Origin: Candidatus Woesearchaeota archaeon
GTDB lineage: Archaea; Nanobdellota; Nanobdellia; SCGC-AAA011-G17; GW2011-AR18
DNA: 20,835 nt
Assembly (NCBI GenBank): GCA_018303515.1
Contig: JAGVXZ010000026.1
Location: 1-20,835, forward strand
Direction: 5' to 3'
The notes beneath the pieces are model-generated. The model was not told where the DNA came from. It did no database searches and worked only from the letters and a program-made list of their open reading frames with translations. The position numbers and the translations under genes were made by a program. The stretch's first letter is position 1. Each line of letters starts with the position of its first letter. Shown here one piece after another: positions 1-5,832 of the stretch.

Positions 1-335
1 TTAACTCTAACTTCAGCTAATTTTTCTCTTTTTTCTATAAATTTTTCTTTCCTTTCTTTAAATTCTTCTCTTGTTTTTTGTCTTAGAGAAATTGCTTTAC
101 CAATATTTGTGTCTAAGTTAGATTTTACTTTTGCCCTTCTTTCATTTCTATTTTCTCTTTTTTCCTGTTTTATTTCTTCCATTATCTCAGCTCTAGCATG
201 AGCTCTTATTCTGGTGTTTGAATCAACTTTGTTATCTTTTGAATCTACACCTAAATTTAATCTTACAGATTCAGCTAGTGCAAGTGGCATAGATAAAACT
301 AATACCACCATTAAAATGAGCGTTATTTTTTTCAT
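1..335 (-). CDS. Secreted charged helical protein, C-terminus beyond window
   Basis: I do not recognise this gene. The start is ATG at 335, with a strong Shine-Dalgarno GGAGG at 345-349, 9 nt upstream. The frame stays open to the window edge, so about 111 residues are visible and the C-terminus is missing. Residues 1-21 form a signal peptide (MKKITLILMVVLVLSMPLALA). The rest is almost all Glu, Lys, Arg and Asn, in runs such as EEIKQEKRENRNERRAK and FKERKEKFIEKREKLAEVR, and is predicted to form a long charged helix or coiled coil outside the membrane. It is divergent from the membrane-anchored winged-helix gene at 441, so that protein could regulate it; this is inference. Similar charged-helix secreted proteins are common in DPANN genomes, from memory and not checked. 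Confidence 0.75.
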   Translation of the reverse strand, partial: MKKITLILMVVLVLSMPLALAESVRLNLGVDSKDNKVDSNTRIRAHARAEIMEEIKQEKRENRNERRAKVKSNLDTNIGKAISLRQKTREEFKERKEKFIEKREKLAEVRV

Positions 336-373
336 TTTTTAAAACCTCCAATACATATATCTTGATTGTTTAG

Positions 374-385
374 TTTATAAATATA
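374..385 (-). promoter_or_regulatory. TATA-like box for the gene at 335
   Basis: The minus strand reads TATATTTATAAA here. Archaeal initiation about 26 nt downstream would give a short leader that contains the GGAGG at 345-349. No initiator or BRE was verified. Confidence 0.4.
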
Positions 386-408
386 CTTTCATACAACCCT
401 TTAGGAAG

Positions 409-418
409 CTTTATATCA
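409..418 (+). promoter_or_regulatory. TATA-like box for the gene at 441
   Basis: CTTTATATCA is centred about 27 nt upstream of the ATG at 441, and there is no Shine-Dalgarno between them. This is the layout of a leaderless archaeal mRNA. Confidence 0.45.
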
Positions 419-440
419 TTTAAATTTTTCATAAAGTATT

Positions 441-1076
441 ATGAAAATATTAATTTTAATCTGGCTTTTGATACTCTTACCTTCTACTTTTGGAGCAAAT
501 GTGAAAGGAACTGTTTATGATATGGAACTAAATAAAGTAGAGAATGCAGTTGTTACAGTGAATACAATCCCTGAACAAAAGATTGTAGGAGGAGACTATA
601 TATTTGAATTAGAATCAGGAGATTATATTATAAAAGCGTATTACTTTGAAAAAGGAGTTTTTAGTTTTAATACAGAAGAAAATATCACTATTTCAAAAGA
701 TGGAAATTATAATTTAGATTTGTTTCTTTTTTTAGATCTTGATGAGGAAGGGATTGTTTCAGAGTTAGATGAGGTAAGTAAAGGTTTAGAAGAACAAAAT
801 AATTATTTATATTATTTTATTGTATTTTCTGTTATTGTTTTGATAAGTGGTTTAGTGATAAGGTTTCGAAAATCTGATGCTAGAGATGATGATGACTTGA
901 ATCGTGTAATTGAAATTATAAAAAAAGAAGGTGGAAGAATACATCAGAAGGAATTAAGAAAAAGGTTAGGTTTGAGTGAAGCAAAGATTAGTTTAATGGT
1001 AACAGAATTAGAGAGTAAAAATAAAGTTGAAAGGATAAAAAAAGGAAGGGGTAATGTGATTGTTTTGAAAAAATGA
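441..1076 (+). CDS. Membrane-anchored winged helix-turn-helix protein with extracellular beta-sandwich domain
   Basis: This 211-aa protein has four visible parts. Residues 1-18 are a signal peptide. Residues about 20-95 resemble a carboxypeptidase regulatory-like or Cna-B beta-sandwich (VKGTVYDMELNKVENAVVTV, then GGDYIFELESGDYIIKAYY). Residues about 121-142 are a transmembrane helix (YLYYFIVFSVIVLISGLVI). Residues about 150-211 are a cytoplasmic winged helix (LNRVIEIIKKEGGRI, QKELRKRLGLSEAKISLMVT, then a wing ending VERIKKGRGNVIVLKK). The order predicts a one-component sensor-regulator with an external ligand-binding or protein-binding domain and an internal DNA-binding domain. The fold families are widespread in Archaea; the ligand and target are unknown. 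It is divergent from the secreted protein gene at 335 and convergent with the next gene, 1 nt away. Confidence 0.8.
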   Translation: MKILILIWLLILLPSTFGANVKGTVYDMELNKVENAVVTVNTIPEQKIVGGDYIFELESGDYIIKAYYFEKGVFSFNTEENITISKDGNYNLDLFLFLDLDEEGIVSELDEVSKGLEEQNNYLYYFIVFSVIVLISGLVIRFRKSDARDDDDLNRVIEIIKKEGGRIHQKELRKRLGLSEAKISLMVTELESKNKVERIKKGRGNVIVLKK

Positions 1077-1077
1077 A

Positions 1078-2010
1078 TTAAGTAATGGTTATTCCTAATT
1101 TTTCTAGTTTTTTTCTATATTTAATTAAGTCCTGCATAACTCCTAATTCTAATGCTTTTTTTTCTTCTGCTCTGACACCCTCTGTATGGGATTCAGTTAA
1201 AATTTCAATAATCTCATGTTCAATAATAACTTCAATTAAATTTTTTGGAACTTTTCCGATTAAGATGGTATTATTGTGGGGGGAACTATGTGCAGGTGAT
1301 ATTCCTGATTTTGTCCAGGGTGTAAATAAAAATGGTTTATCGACGAATAAAATCTTATGTCCTTCTACTATTCTTTCACTTTCTAAATTTAAATAGAAAT
1401 AATTTAAGTAATTTCTGGTTGCTGTTTGCAATCTCCTTATTGAAATTAGTGGGTTTAAAAAATGAGATATGGAAACTGCAATACTTTTGGATAGGTCTCC
1501 AAATTCTCCATCTATTGTATCTAAATTTTCTAGTTCTAATATTGTTTTAAAGAAAAGTTTTATTTTGGGATTTGATTTTTTTAGGAATGGTTTTTTATAA
1601 GATCCTGATTTAAAATATTTTTTTAAGGTGATTAATTCTTTCAGATTAAGGTTTAGAATAAGTTTTATTTGTTCATGATTTATTCTGTCATAATCTTCTT
1701 TATCTCTCATAATTTCTGAACTAATTCTTCTAAATCTCAAAAAATGATCCTTTAGTTCCAGACTTAGTGATTCAAATTTAAATAAGCAATAATTTATAAT
1801 TGGTTCAGTGTCCTTAGCATAAGTTAAATTTTCAAGTACACTTTCCCTTATAGTCCTAAATAAGTTTAAAGTTTGATCATAAAATGGTCTACTGTGTATT
1901 AAAGCATTATTTTCAATTGGTTCAAAAAAAGACTCTAAATTCACGTTCTTGGGAATTATATTAAAAAAAAGTTTCATTTCTTCTATTTCAGTTACTGTTG
2001 GTAATTTCAT
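1078..2010 (-). CDS. Hypothetical 310-aa protein
   Basis: I do not recognise this gene. The 310-aa product has no signal peptide or clear membrane helix and should be cytoplasmic. The first 150 residues are mostly helical and rich in Leu, Phe and charged residues. The C-terminal third carries EHEIIEILTESHTEGVRAEE (about residues 261-280), followed by a helix KKALELGVMQDLIKYRKKLE. HEIIE with a nearby SH recalls a zincin-like metal site, but the second His of a HExxH motif is absent, so an enzymatic role is speculative. Start ATG at 2010 is supported by a TATA-like box about 30 nt upstream and no Shine-Dalgarno, as in a leaderless transcript. Its stop is 1 nt from that of the convergent gene at 441. 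Confidence 0.75.
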   Translation of the reverse strand: MKLPTVTEIEEMKLFFNIIPKNVNLESFFEPIENNALIHSRPFYDQTLNLFRTIRESVLENLTYAKDTEPIINYCLFKFESLSLELKDHFLRFRRISSEIMRDKEDYDRINHEQIKLILNLNLKELITLKKYFKSGSYKKPFLKKSNPKIKLFFKTILELENLDTIDGEFGDLSKSIAVSISHFLNPLISIRRLQTATRNYLNYFYLNLESERIVEGHKILFVDKPFLFTPWTKSGISPAHSSPHNNTILIGKVPKNLIEVIIEHEIIEILTESHTEGVRAEEKKALELGVMQDLIKYRKKLEKLGITIT

Positions 2011-2033
2011 CTTTTAAGATTTTATTAGAATTA

Positions 2034-2046
2034 GGATATTAAAGTT
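2034..2046 (-). promoter_or_regulatory. TATA-like box for the gene at 2010
   Basis: The minus strand reads AACTTTAATATCC. Its centre near 2040 places initiation within a few nt of the ATG at 2010. Confidence 0.4.
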
Positions 2047-2085
2047 TTGTTTTGAAAAAGTTCACGTTAGTTGAATTGCATAGAA

Positions 2086-2538
2086 TTATAATTTATGCTT
2101 ACTGAAATTGGCATTTTTCACTAATTCTGAACTAGATTGGATTTTTCCTCCACCAACATTAAAGATCATTTCAATTCCAAGTTGAGTACATAAATCATAT
2201 TCTGAAATATTATCTTGTTTTCTATCTCCACCATTACAAAATATTAAATTATCATTTTTAAATAATTCTTTAAGTTCTCTTAAAACATTACATACAGAAA
2301 CATCTTCATCGTTCGGTTTATGTTTTGTTAAAGTTGCATCATCAACGCATTTTAAAGCTTTAGTTAATCTTAGCCTATCTTGTTCTTTCATAAAACAAAA
2401 ATCTTTTTTCTTAATCAACCAATTATCATTATTGATTATTACAATTAATTTGTCACTTAATAACCTAGAATCTTCCATTAATTGCAAGTGCCCAATGTGG
2501 ATGGGATCAAAACCACCTGATACGATTGAGATTTTCAT
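2086..2538 (-). CDS. HIGH-motif nucleotidyltransferase (cytidylyltransferase/adenylyltransferase-like)
   Basis: The 150-aa product has the full signature of the nucleotidyltransferase superfamily that includes RfaE2, TagD and archaeal FAD synthases. Residues 6-18 read VSGGFDPIHIGHL, with the T/HIGH nucleotide-binding motif. Residues about 104-107 are GGDR. Near residue 130, GGGKIQSSSELV replaces the usual ISSTxIR-type motif. These enzymes transfer a nucleotide from NTP to a phosphorylated substrate. The acceptor here (sugar phosphate, polyol phosphate or cofactor precursor) cannot be told from sequence. The length is normal for a stand-alone domain. The protein is cytoplasmic. A TATA-like box lies 25 nt upstream of the ATG with no Shine-Dalgarno, so the mRNA is probably leaderless. 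There is no operon partner on its strand. Confidence 0.85.
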   Translation of the reverse strand: MKISIVSGGFDPIHIGHLQLMEDSRLLSDKLIVIINNDNWLIKKKDFCFMKEQDRLRLTKALKCVDDATLTKHKPNDEDVSVCNVLRELKELFKNDNLIFCNGGDRKQDNISEYDLCTQLGIEMIFNVGGGKIQSSSELVKNANFSKHKL

Positions 2539-2556
2539 ATCTGGAACTAATAAAAA

Positions 2557-2570
2557 CCTTTATATATTAT
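2557..2570 (-). promoter_or_regulatory. TATA-like box for the nucleotidyltransferase gene (possibly bidirectional)
   Basis: The minus strand reads ATAATATATAAAGG, centred about 25 nt from the ATG at 2538. The element is nearly symmetrical. On the plus strand it lies the same distance from an ATG at 2588, so it might serve both directions. Confidence 0.4.
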
Positions 2571-2587
2571 TTTAGGTAGTGAAGTTA

Positions 2588-2644
2588 ATGAGTTACAAAA
2601 TGACTGGTGGTTATATTCACAAGTGGATCCCGTTTGGGATTTAA
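2588..2644 (+). CDS. Possible 18-codon leaderless small ORF
   Basis: ATG at 2588 opens an 18-codon frame, MSYKMTGGYIHKWIPFGI, ending in TAA at 2642-2644. It starts about 25 nt from the centre of the TATA-like element at 2557-2570. The composition (Trp, His, Gly, Pro) is unlike random AT-rich sequence, but the frame is very short. It contains a 5-bp hairpin ATCCC-GTTT-GGGAT (2627-2640), so the stretch could instead be an RNA leader. No homology is claimed. Confidence 0.15.
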   Translation: MSYKMTGGYIHKWIPFGI

Positions 2645-2680
2645 AATAGAAGATTTTTCTAGTTCTAACTTTTTTTTAAA

Positions 2681-2690
2681 TGTATTTAAT
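2681..2690 (+). promoter_or_regulatory. TATA-like element for tRNA-His / hisS
   Basis: TGTATTTAAT lies in a T/A-rich stretch and is centred about 26 nt upstream of the tRNA 5' end at 2712. Initiation is therefore expected at or very near the tRNA start. The match is weak. Confidence 0.3.
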
Positions 2691-2711
2691 TCTCAAGAGA
2701 TTGAGCCTTAT

Positions 2712-2798
2712 GGCGACGGTAGTATAGTGGTTATTACATCGGACTGTGGAATTTTATATAGAAATCCGATAACGAGAGTTCGATTCTCCCCCGTCGCT
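2712..2798 (+). tRNA. tRNA-His (GTG) with a 14-nt intron
   Basis: A full cloverleaf can be drawn. The acceptor stem GCGACGG (2713-2719) pairs with CCGTCGC (2791-2797). The D-arm GTA/TAC has GG in its loop. The anticodon stem TCGGA (2739-2743) pairs with TCCGA (2765-2769), and the anticodon GTG is at 2746-2748. The T-arm is GAGAG-TTCGATT-CTCCC, with one A-C mismatch. An intron at 2750-2763 occupies the canonical 37/38 position. A G at 2712 can serve as the G-1 identity base of tRNA-His. Position 73 is T, whereas archaeal tRNA-His usually has C73, so the -1:73 pair would be G-U. CCA is not encoded. The gene lies 23 nt upstream of hisS on the same strand, so the two are probably co-transcribed. 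Confidence 0.9.
2750..2763 (+). other. tRNA-His intron (14 nt, position 37/38)
   Basis: A bulge-helix-bulge can be drawn. CTGT (2744-2747) pairs with ATAG (2758-2761) as the 4-bp central helix, including one G-U. The 3-nt bulges are GG^A at 2748-2750 and AA^A at 2762-2764. Cleavage after the second nt of each bulge removes exactly these 14 nt and restores a 7-nt anticodon loop and a perfect 5-bp stem. Confidence 0.85.
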
Positions 2799-2821
2799 TT
2801 CTTTTCAAGAGGTGATTTGAT

Positions 2822-4063
2822 ATGAAACTTGAACTTGCTAAAGGGGTAAAAGATATTTATCCTGAAGAGAAGATATTACAACAAAGGGTTATGGATGTGT
2901 TTAGAAGAACATTTGAATTGTATGGATACGCACCAATAGAAACACCTTTACTTGAAAAATACGAGGTTCTAGCTTCGAAATATGCGGGTGGATCTGAAAT
3001 TTTAAATGAGATGTTTACATTAAATGATCAAGGTGGAAGAAGATTAGCATTACGTTATGATTTAACAGTCCCTTTCTGTAGATTCGTGGGAATGAATAAA
3101 ACTTTAAAAATGCCTTTCAAAAGGTATGAGATGGGTCCTGTATTCAGAGATGGACCAATTTCTGTTTCTAGGTTTAGACAATTTTGGCAATGTGATGTTG
3201 ATGTTGTTGGAATTAAATCCATGAAAATTGATGCAGAATTTGTTGAGATTTTTAATAAAGTCTTTGAAGAATTAGGATTAAATGTTGAAGTAAGAGTAAA
3301 TAACAGAAAAATATTAGATGCAATAATGGAAAGATTGGAAATAAATAAACCCGGAGAGGTTATTTTAATTGTTGATAAATTAGACAAGATTGGAGTTAAA
3401 GGAGTGAGTAAAGAATTAAAGGAAATTGGTACGGAAGAGAATCAAATTAGATTATTATTGAAAATTATATCTGTTGAAGGAACTAACAAACAAAAGCTTA
3501 AATCTTTAAGAGATCAATTAGGAGTTTGTGAAGGTCTAGATGAGATAGAAGAAGTAATGAAATATTCTGATAAATTTGTGTTTGATATTTCATTGGCAAG
3601 GGGATTAGCATATTATACTGGAACAATTTATGAAGTCTATCTTAAAAATGGAGAAATAAAAACCGCGGTTGCTTCTGGTGGGCGTTATGATAAAATGATC
3701 AGTGGTTTTTTAGAAAGTAATCAAGATTATCCAGCATTAGGAATTAGTTTTGGGTTGTCTCGCATTGCTTTAGCTTTACAAAATCAAAATATTAAATCAG
3801 TGAATAAAGTTTATGTGATTCCGATTAAAACTGAAGTTAATGATGTTGTTAAGAATTTAAGGAATAGTGGAATTAATACGGATGTGGATTATAATTCAAG
3901 AGGAGTGAGTAAAAATTTAGATTATGCTTCTAAATTAGGAATTCCATATTGTTTAATTATTGGAGAGAAAGAGTTGAAGAGTAATAAATATACTTTAAGA
4001 AACATGAATACAGGAAAAGAGTTAAAATTAAGTATTACAGAGATTATTAAAAAATTGAAATGA
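2822..4063 (+). CDS. hisS: Histidyl-tRNA synthetase
   Basis: HisRS activates histidine with ATP and charges tRNA-His. It is a cytoplasmic class II synthetase, active as a dimer. The 413-aa length is normal. The catalytic core shows motif 2, RYEMGPVFRDGPISVSRFRQ (about residues 101-120), preceded by RYDLTVPFCRFV. The histidine-specific loop RGLAYYTGTIYEV is at about 260-272, the GGRYDKM segment follows, and motif 3 is ALGISFGLSRIAL (about 305-317). The C-terminal anticodon-binding domain begins near VYVIPIKTEV (about residue 330). A Shine-Dalgarno GAGGTGA (2809-2815) sits 6 nt before the ATG, which fits translation from a transcript that begins with the upstream tRNA-His rather than a leaderless mRNA. 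Its last codons overlap the next gene by ATGA. Confidence 0.97.
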   Translation: MKLELAKGVKDIYPEEKILQQRVMDVFRRTFELYGYAPIETPLLEKYEVLASKYAGGSEILNEMFTLNDQGGRRLALRYDLTVPFCRFVGMNKTLKMPFKRYEMGPVFRDGPISVSRFRQFWQCDVDVVGIKSMKIDAEFVEIFNKVFEELGLNVEVRVNNRKILDAIMERLEINKPGEVILIVDKLDKIGVKGVSKELKEIGTEENQIRLLLKIISVEGTNKQKLKSLRDQLGVCEGLDEIEEVMKYSDKFVFDISLARGLAYYTGTIYEVYLKNGEIKTAVASGGRYDKMISGFLESNQDYPALGISFGLSRIALALQNQNIKSVNKVYVIPIKTEVNDVVKNLRNSGINTDVDYNSRGVSKNLDYASKLGIPYCLIIGEKELKSNKYTLRNMNTGKELKLSITEIIKKLK

Positions 4064-4275
4064 ATTTAGTTTCAATCGGAATGATCATAATATTTATTGG
4101 ATTTATTTTGGTTTTTCTTGGTAGTTTAATCTCAAAGGAGAATCTTAAAACTTCAGGAGGAATTTTTATTGGACCTTTTCCATTATTTGGATTTGGAAAT
4201 AAGAAACTATTTTATATTTTATGGGTCTTTGCTATAATCTTGTTTATTGCTTTTAGTTTGGTGAAGTTGAAATAA
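4060..4275 (+). CDS. Small two-helix membrane protein, DUF131-like
   Basis: This 71-aa protein has two hydrophobic helices (about residues 5-24, IGMIIIFIGFILVFLGSLI, and about 50-68, LFYILWVFAIILFIAFSLV). They are joined by a loop with GGIFIGPFPLFGFGNK. The two short helices and central Gly-Gly-x-x-x-Ile-Gly-Pro motif match my memory of the archaeal DUF131 / TIGR00304 family of uncharacterised small membrane proteins. The start overlaps the hisS stop by 4 nt (ATGA), so translation is probably coupled to hisS. No function is known for the family. The pairing with hisS may only reflect operon packing. Confidence 0.7.
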   Translation: MNLVSIGMIIIFIGFILVFLGSLISKENLKTSGGIFIGPFPLFGFGNKKLFYILWVFAIILFIAFSLVKLK

Positions 4276-4359
4276 GTTTCTTAAGAGAATATACAAGGGA
4301 AAGTTAAAATTATAGTTCACAGTAACTCTTAAATAGATTCCTAAATCCCAAAAATTAAA

Positions 4360-4551
4360 ATGACAACGAAAGACGAACAAATTGGATTTCATAAAGGTGC
4401 ACTAAGTACTTTAAGCAAGGAAAGAGAGGAATTACTTAAAATGGTTAGTATAGTAGAACAATTAATGCAGATGCACGTTAAATCTTTGAAAGAACAAGGT
4501 GTTGATTTAATGAAACAAGCAAAAACCTCTTTAGATGAAAAGTTAAAATAA
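4360..4551 (+). CDS. Hypothetical small helical protein
   Basis: This 63-aa cytoplasmic protein is not a recognised family. It is almost entirely helical and has heptad-like spacing of Leu, Met and Val (LSKEREELLKMVSIVEQLMQ, then MHVKSLKEQGVDLMKQAKTS), suggesting a short coiled coil and self-association or a binding partner. The start at 4360 has no Shine-Dalgarno. A TATA-like TCTTAAATAG at 4327-4336 is about 28 nt upstream, fitting a leaderless mRNA. It stands alone after the hisS operon. Codon use is like that of its neighbours, and the absence of low complexity supports a real gene. Confidence 0.65.
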   Translation: MTTKDEQIGFHKGALSTLSKEREELLKMVSIVEQLMQMHVKSLKEQGVDLMKQAKTSLDEKLK

Positions 4552-4576
4552 AGAGTATATTTAGTTTTGAAATAAA

Positions 4577-4864
4577 TTAATCTTTCAATCTTACATAAAC
4601 AATTCTTTCTAATTTCCCCATTCCCTCAACTTTTTCTTTAACTTCTAATGGTAAATTAGATTGAGAGACTGCGTGTTTAAATTCTTTAAGAGTTGTCTTT
4701 ACTCTAACTTCTATTCTTGCGTATGTACTTGGATCACGTAAATATGAAATTCCATCTTTTTCATATACAATATATTCGAAACCATATTCTTTTTTTGGAG
4801 CTCTTCCCAAGTATTCTCCATTATGTCCAAAATATGCTCTGCTTAAAATATCATCCATTCCCAT
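4577..4864 (-). CDS. Hypothetical 95-aa protein downstream of tRNA-Ser
   Basis: I do not recognise this gene. The 95-aa product has no signal peptide or membrane helix. It is a mixed alpha/beta sequence with an N-terminal region rich in Tyr and Gly (AYFGHNGEYLGRAPKKEYGF) and a C-terminal half that may form a small domain ending GKLERIVYVRLKD. Two ATG codons are possible at 4864 and 4858; neither has a Shine-Dalgarno. The start lies only 10 nt after the 3' end of tRNA-Ser on the same strand, and no TATA-like box fits between them. The gene is probably co-transcribed with the tRNA and released as an almost leaderless mRNA by tRNA 3'-end processing (inference). Confidence 0.65.
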   Translation of the reverse strand: MGMDDILSRAYFGHNGEYLGRAPKKEYGFEYIVYEKDGISYLRDPSTYARIEVRVKTTLKEFKHAVSQSNLPLEVKEKVEGMGKLERIVYVRLKD

Positions 4865-4920
4865 TTTTAAATTACGCCGCGGGCAGGATTTGAACCTGCA
4901 TATCCTTGCGGAAACTGGCT

Positions 4921-4967
4921 TACTTGCGTAGTGAATTTATGTTGCAGATAAGCAATATTAAACCTGG
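4921..4967 (-). other. tRNA-Ser intron 2 (47 nt, position 37/38)
   Basis: The central helix CTTG (4973-4970) pairs perfectly with CAAG (4926-4923). The bulges are AG^C (4969-4967) and TA^A (4922-4920). The exon helix is only GC/GC until intron 1 is removed, after which it becomes the full 5-bp anticodon stem. A direct repeat AGCCAG flanks the intron (at 4969-4964 and 4920-4915). Confidence 0.82.
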
Positions 4968-4975
4968 CTCAAGGC

Positions 4976-5006
4976 TTACGCTCCCATACACAAAGAGTAA
5001 TGGAAT
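4976..5006 (-). other. tRNA-Ser intron 1 (31 nt, non-canonical position 29/30)
   Basis: The bulge-helix-bulge has a central helix GCGC (5012-5009) paired with GCGT (4981-4978), including one G-U. The bulges are TG^A (5008-5006) and AA^G (4977-4975). A 6-bp intron helix joins 5005-5000 to 4987-4982. Cleavage after the second nt of each bulge gives exactly the junction needed for a perfect anticodon stem. The central helix uses two D-stem bases, so the D-arm must open before or during splicing. Confidence 0.8.
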
Positions 5007-5063
5007 CAGCGCACTACCAGGTTATGCGACCGCGGCATACTATTTAGAATTTGTTGACTCTCA

Positions 5064-5076
5064 GATTTATTTAAAA
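5064..5076 (-). promoter_or_regulatory. TATA-like box for tRNA-Ser
   Basis: The minus strand reads TTTTAAATAAATC, centred about 34 nt upstream of the tRNA 5' end. Initiation is expected a few nt before the mature tRNA. The rest of 5037-5206 shows no gene. Confidence 0.45.
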
Positions 5077-5206
5077 CTAACTGATATTACCTACCAAGAA
5101 AAAGTGCTAAATCGTTTGAAATTGAATCCATTAATATACAATCTTTTTTTCTTATTTAAGAACTTACAACTACTTAAATATAATGAAGGTGAAAAGTTTC
5201 CTAGAA

Positions 5207-5830
5207 TCACATAATTCCCATCAAATGATAAGAAAATTTGTCTGCAGCTTTAATTAAACCATCACCATCAATACCCTCTACAATCACACATTTGTTCTCA
5301 GAATAGATTCTATTTTCTTTCCCCAATTTTACATGAATAACTGAAATTGTGGAATTAATATCACTACAAGTTATAACAGGAGTAATCTTATCACCAATAT
5401 CTTTTGTAACCGCACTTTTTGTGTTGATTTTATACAATCCATAATTATTTGTACCTAAAATTCTTCCAAATTCTATAACTGCAATGCTTGCTTTACCACC
5501 TGTTAAATTAATTATATCTGGATCTTTGGTAACATAAAGCATTTCAATTCCTTCTTTTTTATTTAATTTATCTACTATCTTAGATTCTAAATAAATATTT
5601 TCAACGTCCTCTGGTTTATTATGTAATGGAATAATATATCTTCTTCCATCTTGTATTGTATGGACGTCATAGAAAGTTAAGTTTTCCATTTTTATTGGGC
5701 TGATGATAAAATCTCCATAAAGACCTTTATATTCATAATAACCTTTATCAACATTTAATAGAATTATTATTCCAATTGCAATTACAATGAAAAGGATAAT
5801 GCCTATAATAAATTTTTCCTGGCTTTCCAT
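5207..5830 (-). CDS. Single-pass exported protein, paralog of the upstream gene
   Basis: The 207-aa product has one N-terminal membrane helix (about residues 7-26, FIIGIILFIVIAIGIIILLN), with the rest predicted outside the cell. The C-terminal part has two cysteines that may form a disulfide (VITCSDINSTISV and NRIYSENKCVIVEG) and ends in a helix AADKFSYHLMGIM. The neighbouring product ends in the same pattern (INCNDDTLVLEF, ENNCIIVNHNNN, EKLSFKILGII), so the two are paralogs. I do not assign a family, though this C-terminal pattern is, from memory, common in DPANN surface proteins. The gene follows its paralog after 2 nt and is surely in the same operon. It lies downstream of the S-layer gene, which fits a cell-envelope role. 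Confidence 0.75.
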   Translation of the reverse strand: MESQEKFIIGIILFIVIAIGIIILLNVDKGYYEYKGLYGDFIISPIKMENLTFYDVHTIQDGRRYIIPLHNKPEDVENIYLESKIVDKLNKKEGIEMLYVTKDPDIINLTGGKASIAVIEFGRILGTNNYGLYKINTKSAVTKDIGDKITPVITCSDINSTISVIHVKLGKENRIYSENKCVIVEGIDGDGLIKAADKFSYHLMGIM

Positions 5831-5832
5831 AT

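Larger units (their letters stand above)
4875..5036 (-). tRNA. tRNA-Ser (TGA) with two introns
   Basis: The acceptor stem GCCGCGG (5036-5030) pairs with CCGCGGC (4882-4876), and G73 is at 4875. The D-arm has a GG loop. The T-arm GCAGG-TTCAAAT-CCTGC is perfect. A long variable arm with TCC-GCAA-GGA marks a type II tRNA, and G73 is usual for archaeal tRNA-Ser. The contiguous sequence gives no valid anticodon arm. Removing 5006-4976 (31 nt) and 4967-4921 (47 nt) joins CTG, GC-CTTGAG and A-GCCAG. This gives a perfect 5-bp stem CTGGC/GCCAG and a 7-nt loop with U33 and anticodon TGA. The mature length is 84 nt. CCA is not encoded. The middle exon (4975-4968) is 8 nt. Confidence 0.88.

Noticed and set aside
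1085..1550. Two plus-strand open frames opposite the 310-aa gene
   Set aside because: They are low-complexity Leu/Phe frames overlapping each other and antisense to the better minus-strand gene.
1078..2010. Calling the 310-aa protein a zinc metalloprotease from HEIIE
   Set aside because: The HExxH pattern is incomplete and no supporting third ligand or domain could be identified.
2607..2825. 72-codon plus-strand open frame
   Set aside because: It runs through the tRNA-His gene and its intron and has no family-like sequence; it is a chance frame.
5001..5003. Reading the second tRNA as Met from an unspliced CAT in the 5' half
   Set aside because: Position 33 would be C, position 37 would be T, and no matching 3' anticodon strand exists. 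The two-intron Ser model gives perfect pairing and a long variable arm.
4906..5214. 102-codon plus-strand open frame
   Set aside because: It is antisense to tRNA-Ser and its introns, then continues into AT-rich intergenic sequence.
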